This document shows positions 11,355 through 21,711 of a stretch of DNA of 64,000 nucleotides, one piece after another. The notes below the pieces were generated by a model that was not told the DNA's origin, searched no databases, and was given only the letters and a program-made list of their open reading frames with translations. Every line of letters begins with the position of its first letter. Position 1 is the stretch's first letter. This DNA comes from Moniliella sp. 'wahieum' (lineage: Eukaryota > Basidiomycota > Moniliellomycetes > Moniliellales > Moniliellaceae). The stretch is from positions 186,001-250,000 of the forward strand of contig RSEE01000073.1 in NCBI GenBank assembly GCA_003971905.1, given 5' to 3'. The translations under genes and the position numbers were made by a program.

Positions 11355-12647
11355 ATGTCCGCCCCTCCGTCCGCATCTGCTGAGCCCCCCGCCCCCGCGC
11401 TGGTACCGTGGTGGGCGAGGTCAACGGCCTGCCTGTCACGAGTGTTGGCAAGAAAGTGCAGGTGATTGGTGACCTTCCGCGGCCCCCCCCACGCCGCGCC
11501 TGCGCCAGAGTCGGACGAGGAAGCCGAGCCTGGCCCCGAGCCGGACCACGCGTCCGCATCCGAAGAGAGCGAAGGGGAGGAAATTCCCGACTCTGCCTTG
11601 CTGGACGGGTACGACCCGGAAGAAACGACGTATATTGACCTGACCCACATCCGCCTCCTGTCGTCCAACCTGCGCGGACTCAATTTGGCGCGCTTCCCCA
11701 AGACAGAAAAATCTGTGCCTACGGCAGAACGAGCACCAAGGTGTCAGCCAAGGAGTCGGTCGGATCGCTTCCCCACCTCAAAGAGTTGGATCTCTACGAC
11801 AACCAAATTGATAAGATTGGGCACCACGTCTTTGAGGGCACACCCGAATTAGAGTACGTCCGGCATCCTCTCCCTCAGAGTAGGCTGTGGTTGACTGACG
11901 CCAATGCAGGACCCTGGATTTGTCCTTTAACAATCTACGCCACATCCCGCCCGTTTCGTACCTCGGACAGCTTCATACTCTTTTTTGGTGCAGAACAAGA
12001 TTACGCATGTCCGCCCACTGGACTTGGCACCGCCACTTCAGCTCTCCCTTCGCTCCCTTGAGTTGGGCGGGAACCGACTACGCTCCCTGGAGAATCTCGG
12101 CGAGCTGCCAAATCTAGAAGAACTCTGGGTGGGCAAGAACAAGATCACCAAAGTTGAAGTATGCCTTTTCTCTGATTTTAGAGTGTGAAAGATGGAAGCT
12201 GACATGGGATCGGCGGGTTGGCAGGGTCTGGAGAAGCTCCACAAGTTGCGCATCCTCTCGATTCAAAGCAACCGGGTGACCAAACTTGAGGGTCTGGAGC
12301 AGCTCACCAACCTGGAAGAGCTCTACATCTCGCACAATGGTCTGACCCAGCTCGAAGGGCTAGAGGGCAACACGAAGCTCACCACGCTGGACGTAGCGGG
12401 CAACCAATTGACTGAGGTGACCAACGTCTCCCACTTGGCAAACCTGGAGGAGTTCTGGGCCAACAGCAACAAGATCCTCGACCTCAACCACATCGACCGT
12501 CAACTGGGGCCCACGCTAATGCCCAATCTCAACACGGTCTACTTTGAGCTGAACCCGGCCCAGCGCAAAGAGGGACCGGCTTACCGGCGCAAGCTCATCC
12601 TTGCCCTGCCCCAAGTGAGGCAGATTGACGCCACGATGGTACGATAA
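11355..12647 (+). CDS. SDS22: Protein phosphatase 1 regulatory subunit SDS22 (LRR protein)
   Basis: Binds the catalytic subunit of type 1 phosphatase and controls its assembly and nuclear activity. After an acidic N-terminal region (ESDEEAEPGPEPDHASASEE) come about eleven 22-residue leucine-rich repeats (for example LKELDLYDNQIDKIG, LEELYISHNGLTQLEG, KLTTLDVAGNQLTEV) and the LRR cap ending YRRKLILALPQVRQIDATMVR, which closely matches the family C-terminus. Introns are at 11854-11909 and 12159-12224. The frame shifts near 11425, 11490, 11712 and 11982. At 11982 a T6 run needs one more T to give TLFLVQNKIT. I treat these as homopolymer errors. Confidence 0.9.
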
Positions 12648-13402
12648 GAAGTGTTTGCTGTGAGGGTGCTGCATGTGCGCCCATTTGCAATGTGCATGCC
12701 AGCTAGCCAGGGGAGCTTGGTGGGGTACAGGGAGGGGTAAGGCGCGTGGAGTAGCGGCAGGAGCGCTAGATCGTTAATGGGCTCAGCCAGCCATGGGAGA
12801 AAAACAGGTGGCAACGGAGGCAATGGTGCGGGGGCGGCCGGCAAGGTGAACGATCGATAACAATGTTCAGATTTCAAACGTTCGAGATTCAATGTTCACA
12901 TTTACATTCAAACTTGCAAGTGACGCAACGAGCTTCCAGCTTGGCGTGGCGGACTTGAAGCTTCACGAAGCTTGTTCCGACGCGAAGCGTAAGTGTGGCA
13001 GCTGCGAGCACCACACTGCCGCGTGCCGCCCAAATTTTGTGAGCGCACGTGGATGACGGAGGGCATGCGGGCGCAGTGTATGCATTTTCACCCCCCGGCG
13101 AACCCTGGCTCGGGGGCATCGAACGGCTTGCACTGCCGTGGGGCTCGGGGACGCCAGAGCGGCAAGGCGCCATCGCTTCCGCAGCTGCCCCCGGCCGGCG
13201 CGCTGCCGATCGAGCTGGGCGATCAGCAGCATGGGCCGACCCAGTTCCACGGCAAAGGGGCCGCCTGCCTGCCTGCCTGCCTGCTCGGCCCCTTGCCTCG
13301 GCCGCCCGCCCGACAAACAATGCTTGATCCATCGCGTGAACCACCGGGGCTGCCCGTCACCTCCACCACCGCTTCCGCCGCCACCCCCATCTTGCAGGCC
13401 GC
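12648..13402. other. Intergenic
   Basis: No gene recognised. It contains several AAYGTTCA-like words (CAATGTTCAG 12861-12870, AAACGTTCGAG 12877-12887, CAATGTTCAC 12890-12899) and a (CCTG)n stretch at 13264-13283. Confidence 0.55.
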
Positions 13403-14412
13403 ATGCCGTTCCAGGTCGGCAACTACACGGGCCTTTGCGAGGAGGTCCCTCCTGCCCTGTCGCTGCTCAACACCGAGGCCGGCATCGTGCTACGTGCTAT
13501 GCCCGCAGCGTCCAGCTCGGCAGCACCCTCGTCTTCCAGGTGGTAGTCTTCCTCCTGCCTCTTCTCCTCTTCTGCCGCCAGAATTGACTGGGCGTCGCAA
13601 CAGCACATGTGTGATGCACATCTTTGCCGTCTTTATGGTGCTCATTATGCTCTACCACATCCGCTCCAAGTACACTGCTGTCGGCCGCCGTGGAGATTAG
13701 TCTCTTTTTCTGCCTCTACATCATCGAGGAAATCCTGGGCATCTTTCTTGACTGGCGCGTCATCCCCACGTAGGGGCGCCTACCTGTGGATCGTCTCTGT
13801 TCACGTCGGCCTCGTTCTTGCCTTGAGCTGGGTCTCATGGCCAATGGGTTTGTCGGCTTTCAGTTCTGGGAGGACGGGACGCGGCAATCCCTTCTCTCCA
13901 TGTACGGCTCTACCCCTGGTACTTTGGGTCGTTGGCTTTGTCGTGGGGCGGCTACCTTCAAGGGATGGGAGGCGCTTAACCCACAACACCACGTCGGGCA
14001 TACGTGGTCCACATGATCATTCCTTTGGTCTTCACCTCAATCTGGCTTGTTACCCAGGTCTGGATCGTGCTTCGTACCCTCGACACTCTTTGGCCCCTGG
14101 GCGACCTCGCCTTTGCCACCATCTTCTATGTTGGAGGCTGGTGTTGATGGGGGGTGTCAACGGACGTGTGCACCGGAACAAAGCATTACGTCGATGGCCT
14201 CTTCTTTGGACGCTCGCTATCCTTTTTGCCATCATGATGGTGTACAAGTTCTGGGACGCATCCCAAGAGAAGACCTCGAGTTCAGCGTCGGTACCAAGGT
14301 TGCTGCCTGGGAAGTCAACGACATCTACTTGGGCTCCGAGACCGACTCGGTCATTTCCAAGCCCTTAGGGGGACACCCTCGACTGGCCAAGGCTGGGTAC
14401 CAACCGTTTTAG
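13403..14412 (+). pseudogene. CHS7: Second, frame-disrupted copy of chitin synthase export chaperone CHS7
   Basis: This copy parallels the intact CHS7 at 44129-45158 on the other strand over its whole length, from MPFQVGNYTGLC to the tail AGYQPF. Both share the position of the single intron after LGSTLVFQ, the block HIRSKYTAVGRR, GFVGFQFWEDGTRQSLLSMY, and EDLEFSVG. At least seven one-base shifts break it, of both signs, for example near 13489, 13695, 13773, 13836, 13915 and 14262. Several fit a lost C in a CC pair and amino acids are conserved between shifts. It could be a real paralogue read with errors or a young pseudogene. Third-position differences from the other copy are frequent, so the duplication is not recent. 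Confidence 0.6.
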
Positions 14413-15069
14413 TTTTAATTTGCTGCCTTGTTCCCCCCTCCCCTGCGCTACTGGCCTCCCCTCTTCAAGGAAATTGTGTCATCCATCCCGTCATGAGAGA
14501 ACCTATCCACAGTATGCGCTCCTCCCTATTTCTTGCTCCTGCCCCGCCCTTCCCCCCCTCCTCGCACCACCATATCACAACCTCGCCGTTTGTTCTTTGA
14601 CGTATTATCGTTTGGGGTATATTGTTCTACTGTCATATTGTTGCCATCATCGACATCTAGGATTGGTCGCGTTGGGCTTGACGCTTGAAGTAGCATAATC
14701 GAACACTGTGCCTCTTTCCTTCTCTGCCATTCTCGTCGCGCGGGGTATACCAATCTTGTATTCCCTTCTTTCATATACGGCTTAACCACCAAAAGCGCGC
14801 GCACATATCGCGTCTCTGGCCCTGCTTGTCTATACGCACGATCATCCTCAGGCGGTCTAACCCCCTATAGCGAGTCAGGCAGGCCTTAGGGCCTTAGGCC
14901 CCCCTTGCCGCGGTCACCGTCAGCCTTGCGACGGGGGGGAAACACAACTCGTATGCGACTACACCGCCTTGCAACATTGCAATACCGCCCGCGTCCATTT
15001 TTTTCTGTTTCGCAGTTTGGCTCTGGCCAAATTTTTCCTGCACCACCCTCTGCACCACGTAAAGCCACG
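14413..15069. other. Intergenic, DBP3 promoter side
   Basis: No gene. A TTGCAACATTGCAA near-palindrome lies at 14967-14980, about 100 bp before the DBP3 start, followed by a pyrimidine-rich tract typical of fungal transcription starts. Confidence 0.55.
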
Positions 15070-16768
15070 ATGGGCGACAAAGAGAGCAAGAAGGACCTCA
15101 AGGCGGCTAAGAAGAGGCCAAGGCCGACAAGCCCCACAAGGAAAAGAAGGAAAAGAAAGACAAGAAGGAGAAGAAGCGCAAGGCTGACGTGGACGCTGAC
15201 GTTACCAAGAGCGAGGAAAAGAGCGTCAAGAAGGCCAAAAAGGACAAGAAGGCCAAGGAGCAATCTACCGCTCCGGCACCAGCAACGCCCTCTGGAAAAA
15301 AGGGACTACCTACGCCTGCCGATGTAGCTGCAGCTGCGGGTGATGCAAGTGTGTCCAAATCGTTCCTCGAAAAGAACCACATTACTGTCGAGGACAGTGC
15401 GGTGGAGGACAGCAAGGCTTCGGACGCCGTGGCATTTACCCGCTTTTCTGCGCTTGACTCCCTGGTCGACCCACGGATCAGCAAAGTTCTTTCCGACCAG
15501 AAATTCCCCGCCCCCACGCCCATTCAGGCTGCTTGCTGGCCCCTCCTCCTTCAGGGCAAGGACATGGTAGGCATTGCCGAGACTGGGTACGTCCTGCGCC
15601 CCTGGTAATAGGGATCTGAAGTACACATGACTGACATGAAGACAGTTCGGGCAAGACGTTCGCCTTTGGCCTTCCTGCGGTGCAAGCTCTCCTTCGTGAT
15701 GGCAAAGTGGACACGCGTGGGGGGCCCTTGGTGCTTGTTGTGGCGCCTACACGTGAGCTGGCCCAACAGACGGCCGAGCAGCTGGAAAAGCTCGGCCATG
15801 GGACGGGGTTGGGGGTATTGTGCCTCTATGGCGGCGTGGGGAAGGAGGAGCAGACACGTGCCCTTCAAGGTAGGAAGGCTGCTGCACCTGCGATTGTGGT
15901 GGGGACGCCAGGGCGCTTGTTGGACTTGGCGCGAGACGGATCGCTGGTGCTTTCGAACGTCAAGGTGGCTGTGCTGGACGAAGCGGACCGGATGCTGGAT
16001 AAGGGCTTTGAGCCTGACATCCGTGCCATCTTGGGCATGACCCCCTCAGAACAGCGGCAGACAGCTATGTTCAGTGCAACCTGGCCGCCAGCGGTGCGCA
16101 TGCTTGCCGACACCTTTCTCCGGGACCCGATGCGTGTCACAGTTGGATCAGCCGAACTTGGCGCCAACAGGAGGATTACCCAGACGGTTCACGTGCTCGA
16201 GGGCGGGTGGGTCAAGGACCGGAAATTGGACGAGGTCTTGCGGCAGTATTACGCAGGCAAGGGCCACAAGAAGACCGATCGTATCTTGGTATTTGCCCTG
16301 TACAAGAAGGAGGCTGCCCGGGTTGAGCAGCGTCTTGCCCGCAGTGGGCATCAAGTCCGCGGCATCCATGGCGACCTGGGTCAGCGCGACCGAATGGCCA
16401 ACCTGGCTGCATTCAAGGACGGATCGGCACCCATCCTGGTTGCCACCGATGTGGCTGCACGTGGCCTCGATATTCCTGATGTGGAACTCGTCGTCAATTA
16501 CACCTTCCCCCTCACGGCGGAAGACTATGTGCACCGCATTGGACGAACCGGCCGTGGCGGACGCGACGGCGCTGCGATTACTTTTTTCACGGACGATGAT
16601 AAGGCGCATGCGGGCGAACTGGTGCGCATCCTAAAGGACGCCAATCAAGCCGTGCCCGACGAACTGATGAAGTTCCCCACCACCATCAAAAAGAAGACCC
16701 ATGCGGCGTATGGTGACCACTTCAAGGAGTTCGTCCCAGGCAAGGCCAAGAAGATAACCTTTGACTAG
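15070..16768 (+). CDS. DBP3: DEAD-box RNA helicase DBP3-like
   Basis: An ATP-dependent RNA helicase of 60S ribosome biogenesis in the nucleolus. The lysine-rich N-terminus (KEKKEKKDKKEKKRKAD type) is characteristic. Motifs in order: Q motif FPAPTPIQAA, motif I AETGSGKT (split by the intron 15587-15645), Ia PTRELA, Ib TPGR, II DEAD, III SAT, V ATDVAARGLDI, VI HRIGRTGRGG. The tail AYGDHFKEFVPGKAKKITFD is family-typical. One frame shift lies near 15113, where AAGAAGAGGCC needs one more A, inside the lysine-rich stretch. Close DEAD-box relatives exist, so the DBP3 name rests on the N-terminus and C-terminus. Confidence 0.88.
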
Positions 16769-18278
16769 GTCACTCGGGTCGCAGGTCCTTCGGCTCCTCA
16801 CGGAGTCATCGTGCTGCTTGTTATGTACTAAAACATGAAGATAGAATATCGATTGTGTGCAAGGGGCGGAGTTGTAAGGATGTGTAGCAAAGTCCTGCGC
16901 TTGACGTACGTCACGTCCGCCCACTCTGCTCGGCGAGGGAAGGCTAATGAAGAAGTAGGTCGCTCTTAAGCGTGTAGGTATGGAGCTGACATGAATGCAA
17001 CTCTTCAGCCAGTGCAGTCGCTGTACTCGTGGGTATATCGAACCCCCCTCGGTCGCAAGCTACAGAGGCTTGACTGCTGGCAGGATCTGGCCAAGGTCTG
17101 ACCCAGCAACGCAGTCCCTGCCATACCACATGGACACGCGGGGAGGAAAGGAGGAATCACCATGCATGCAAAACATGAGCAGCACCACCGCCGTGTCCAT
17201 CAACAGGAGATTAGTGAGAGCGACTTTCCTCTCATCTGCTACAGTACATTCGATCGTAAAGGTGACCCCCTTTTGACGGAATGGAAGGCAAGACTACTCC
17301 CATTACTTTCTTGTCTCGCCTTAGCCCTTCTGCTCCTCTTTCTCCGCTCCTTCAGGCTGAAACTCATTGGTGTGCACTTTTATGTACTACTACAGGAGAT
17401 CTCGGGGTTGAGCTCCAGTTATACTACTCCTTCTGGTCACCAATCAAGATAACTGAGGGTTAATCCTTGTAACCGTTCTTCGGTCCACCCGTTCAATTCC
17501 AAGAGACGGACAAGCGAAGACACTGCGGACAAGGCTGCGTCAAAACTCCGCTCCCCAGTAGAAGTGGGATATTGCACAGGCGAGGGCCCTCCTGGCGTGA
17601 GGCAGGTAAGAGTCTGCGCCCCATATCCGCTTCCTCCTTCTACAGCTGTCCATCCCACTTCCGCAACAAGCCAACATCGCGTCTCACCGCGAGCGTACGT
17701 CCTGCGCCACCGCAGATATACTGAACACCATTATCGGACAGCAAAGTGCCTACACGCTGTGATTCAATTGGGGCTCCAGCATGGCGAGGACCCTTTCGAA
17801 CAAGGTGCCAAGCACTTCAGTGCCTGTCAGACATCATAGATCCCCCATCTCACTCCATCGGTCAGTGATGGGTCTAAAAAGCCGCCCCCGCAAAACAGAG
17901 CTAGGCAGCTCTGACGCTGTGATGTGGGTATTCGTAGGGTGCGGGAGACCCCCCGCGGGGAATGATACAGCAACTTCCATGCGATGATAGTAGTATGAAT
18001 GCCTACCAACCTTTGACGAGTATTCTCCAGATCCTGTCCCCCTGAAACACGTAATTGACCAATTGGTTGCTATCTCAAACTCGATCTCCACATCCAGTTT
18101 CAGCCCCATCGCTTCGTGGACTACTCATCCTGGATGAAAACATCTGATAACTGTAGCGAGTTCGTACTCGTCGACAAAACGGGGTTGTCGTCTGTCCATA
18201 CGTCATCTCACTGATGGTTCCAACTGAATCCATGGATGGTTGAAGTTTGGGACACAGACCCGGCGTTCAACGTTCACG
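16769..18278. other. Intergenic with possible unrecognised spliced gene
   Basis: About 1.5 kb without a gene I can name. On the plus strand, 17488-17605 is open and ends at a GTAAGA donor. A TTCTACAG acceptor at 17638-17645 leads to an in-frame continuation ending at a stop near 17763. On the minus strand, 18010-18109 is open. Neither has a recognisable domain. This could be a small species-specific gene or a relic. Confidence 0.35.
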
Positions 18279-19537
18279 TCAAAGCTCCCAGCGACCAAAC
18301 ACGCGGCTGTTGTAATGACGAGGTTAGTATCCCCTTTTCCACACAGAAAGCCAACGTACTCAAACACAGCCATGATCGTCCACTTGCGGTTCTCTGCTTC
18401 GGGGAAGACAAGCGAGCGCGGGCCATAGAAGACTGCGTCGTCCACTTCCTGTGGCTTGCGCGGGAGACAGTGCATGAACTTCCAGTTGGGGTTCGCGCCG
18501 CCACGGGCAGCCAGGTCCTCGGTGATCTGGAAACCTTCAAAGTCGCGCAGACGCTGCTCCTTGGACGCCTCGTCGCCCATGCTAATCCATGTGTCGGTAA
18601 CCAGCACATCTGCACCTGCCACAGCCTCTTCGGGGTTGTGGGTCCAGGTCACCGTACCGGGGCGGTACCCCCTTTGGCAAACGTTTCGTCCTCCGGAAGT
18701 TGGGCCATCAATTTGTCCAGGGTAGCGAACACCACGGGATCCTTCGCGTACATCCCCCCTTAGGAGCAGGCGCAGCAACCGAAACATCGATCCCAAGACG
18801 AGGGAACGCAACCAAGATATCGTTGAGAATGTTGTTGCTATCTCCGATCCAGGCCACCTTGAGCCCGGCAAGGGCACGAAGCGACGTGCCGGCCGGGCTG
18901 GTCAGCTGCGCATTCGACTCGAGGTTAGGGAAGTGCTCCGTCATAGTGAGGAGGTCGGCCAAGATTTGCGTAGGGTGGTAGCGCGCAGAAAGGGCATTTA
19001 CCACCGGCACAGCCGAGTTTTTGGCCAGCAGCTCAATATCTTCGTGCGCACCCACACGGGCCATGATCCCGTCCACCATGGAGGAGACGACCTTGGAGGT
19101 ATCGTACAATGTCTCGTTGACACCAAGTTGAATGTCGGAGGGGGCAAGGAAGAGAGGGTGTCCGCCGAGCATGTTGACCGACGTTTCGGAGGCCAGACGC
19201 GTGCGAGTCGAACGCTTGGTGAAGAGGAGCAACCGTCTGACCCGCCAGCGATTGAGGAATCACATCGTTTCGTCAAACCCCTCGTTCTCCCTCATCGCCG
19301 CCGTGTCCGAGCGAGAGAGATGGCCTTCTTGATCGCTTTGAACTGGCCGGCTGTGTCGATGAGGCTCTGGATCTGGCCAACGTTGAGGTCGGCAAGAGTG
19401 AGCAGCGCGGGGGGCTTGCGCGGCTCGAAGGCAGAGCGGGACGACGAGAAAGCACGCGCGGAGGAAAGCGTGGTGCGCAGAGCAGGGGCGCCCTGACGCA
19501 AGGCAGACAGGGCAGCGCGTGTGGGCAGCGAAAGCAT
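18279..19537 (-). CDS. ARG3: Ornithine carbamoyltransferase, mitochondrial
   Basis: Joins carbamoyl phosphate and ornithine to make citrulline in arginine synthesis. An Arg/Ser-rich presequence starts at [15 protein letters not shown]. The carbamoyl-phosphate site is STRTRL and the ornithine site [12 protein letters not shown]. The region after [16 protein letters not shown] is the second domain. The last intron (18307-18359) has a perfect TACTAAC branch site and joins MAVFD to RVFGRWEL. Frames change near 19290, 19258, 19227, 18763 and 18679. At 19258 an A3 run needs one more A ([10 protein letters not shown]); at 18763 and 18679 G runs are short by one. The enzyme is otherwise complete. I infer base-calling errors. 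Confidence 0.9.
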
Positions 19538-19836
19538 TGTGGCGGCGGCAGCGAAGCTGTGGGCGTGGATGACGTTGGGAAAGGAAGAAAGGTGGGGGGC
19601 GGAGAATTTCAGTCCGCGCACAGACGGAGTTTTGAACGCGGCCCGGCCCAGAGAAAAAAATCCATCGACTGACTATGTTTTGACTGGACTGACCGTCAAT
19701 ATTAACCCACTCTGAACGACTTTCGGCAGTTTTGGCGAGCGGAGGGCTTAGCTCATGCGCTCACGAGCCTCGTTTAAGGTGAGTTGCTACCTGGCCAGGT
19801 CGTCGCCGACTACCACCCCCATCTCCGTCACTTCCT
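19538..19836. other. Divergent promoter, OTC / JMJD4-like
   Basis: A 300-bp gap between two head-to-head genes. It contains a short AT-rich patch (TCAATATTAACC near 19696-19707). A GTGAGT donor-like site at 19765 follows an ATG at 19755, so a short 5' exon of the plus-strand gene is possible. Confidence 0.5.
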
Positions 19837-21143
19837 ATGCCCTCTCGCCCAGCACTGGTGCGATATGACGTGCCGCCCTCGTACGCGGATTTTGCGCGCG
19901 ACTGCCTTGCCCCTAACCGGCCCGCACTGCTCCCAGCGCCATAGGCCATTGGGGCGTGCACACCGAATGGGGCATGCGGGCCAGCCCACCCTCTCCCGAG
20001 GCTCCCGCCGCGAAGGATGGCTTGGATCCCGTCTTTTCTGTTCTTGCAGACAAATACGGGGACCACGAAGTGCCGGTGGCGGAACAACATCGTGACGCCA
20101 GCACCGAGGACCGGACGACGAAACCGTTGCGGGAAGCCATCGAATTGATGAAAGGCGAGGGGGATTGCGTGTACTACGCCAAGGATTGGCACCTGTTCCG
20201 GCAAGAGGATGAGCTCCGCCATCGGACCAACACGGCTGGGGAACTATACGAAGTGTTGCCCTATTTTCAAGATGATTGGATGAACCATCCCGATGTGACG
20301 CGGGGACGGGACGACTTTCGGTTCTGCTATGCCGGGCAAGCTGGGACGCAGACTGTGCTCCACGCAGACGTGTACCAATCGTACTCATGGTCGACCAACT
20401 TGGTGGGTACGAAGCGCTGGAGGATGTTCCCTCCCCATGTGGTGCGTTTCATGCGACAAATGGACAAGGAGACCAACGATCTACAACCCGAGGAAGAACG
20501 AGAGGCTCGAATTTCCCCCCTGGCCCGTACAGTGGAGGAGATGGATAAATGGGCTTCTGCCGGTCGTTTGGGGACCTTTTTCGCCCCCCAGCTGGAGGAA
20601 GGGCATGCAGGTTGGCCTCGCTGGGAACGAGCACGACAAGAGATGATCGAGTTCACCCAGGCTGCAGGGGAGACGGTCTTTGTCCCATCAGGCTGGGTGC
20701 ATGAAGTGCTCAATCTGACGAGTTGTGTATCCATCAATCACAATTGGTGCAATACTTACAATCTTCCGGCCCTCTATCGGGCTCTGGCGGAAGAGATGGA
20801 GGATTTGGAGCGCAGCATGGACGATGTGCGCCAGCTCTTGTTGGAGAGCAGCTCCACACCCAACGGTTGGCGCAAAGAATGGGTTCAAATCATCCAAACA
20901 GTGTCCAAAGCTGACTTGGGCTGGGGCTGGGACGGTTTTTGGACCATGGTCTACTACAATCTTCGAGACGCGGACAAGGGATCGAACAAGCCCGATCCCC
21001 AGACGATGGTCCTACCCACTGTCCGGAAGTTACTAATAGCGTTTGCTTTGCGGGACGAGGCATCATATCTACCACCCTCAATGCTGGAGATGGTAGAGCA
21101 CTGTCGTCATCTGGTGGGCCTGCCGCCAGTTACATCTATCTGA
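19837..21143 (+). CDS. JMJD4: JmjC-domain 2-oxoglutarate oxygenase, JMJD4-like
   Basis: Fe(II)/2-oxoglutarate oxygenase. The animal homologue hydroxylates a lysine of translation termination factor eRF1, so a role in termination accuracy is likely. Iron ligands are visible: HxD in LHADVYQSYSW and the distal His in VSINHNWCN. RWRMFPP and TVFVPSGWVHEVLNL match the JMJD4 subgroup rather than histone demethylases. The start MPSRPALVRYDVPPSYADF gives the family N-terminal block, and the core domain follows. The frame shifts once near 19935-19945, in GCGCCATAGGCC. After about residue 280 the C-terminal helical region (LYRALAEEMEDLERSM onward) is intact. Confidence 0.85.
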
Positions 21144-21711
21144 AATACCCAATGCATCCCCCCGTCTCTAATTCGCGCGATTGTGTTGTTTTGCTGGCCG
21201 GGGAAGGGAAGAGATGAGAAAGGCAGAAAAGGATGTTAGCAAGGCTCACATTAATACTGATGCGAATGGACGAGTGAGGAGGCTCTCGAGCGGGAGCGGA
21301 GGGCAGCTCGGCTCCTGTGTGCTACGAACCACATCAGAACGGCAGGGCACAGAACGTTGTAGCTGTTCTTCTTCCTCAGATGTCAGGCAGCCCCAGTCAC
21401 GGTAACGAGCTTGTGCGCTGTTGGCCCACAGACGGCAGTCTGGGACCACGCCTCAAGCGGGGAGACAAATGGGTAGATGGATGGCCCCGAAGCGCAAGTC
21501 CAACCAAGCGGAGCAATTTAACATGTCACGTGATTGCAATGTTCAGGTGGATTGAACCGAACGGTGGGCGCGGGCAGGCGGAATGGCGGGGCGGAAGAAG
21601 GCGGCGGGCTAGGCCTGGCCTGGTGCGGCTCGTGGCGGCGGGAACCAGGAGCGGCTACCATCCCCAGTCAGGCGACGCAAGGGTTAACGCGAACCTCCCG
21701 CCCTGGCCCCA
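21144..21711. other. Intergenic, bromodomain gene promoter
   Basis: No gene. CAATGTTCAGG at 21537-21547 is a variant of the AAYGTTCA promoter word, 165-175 bp upstream of the next start. A TCACGTGA E-box-like palindrome precedes it at 21526-21533. Confidence 0.5.
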
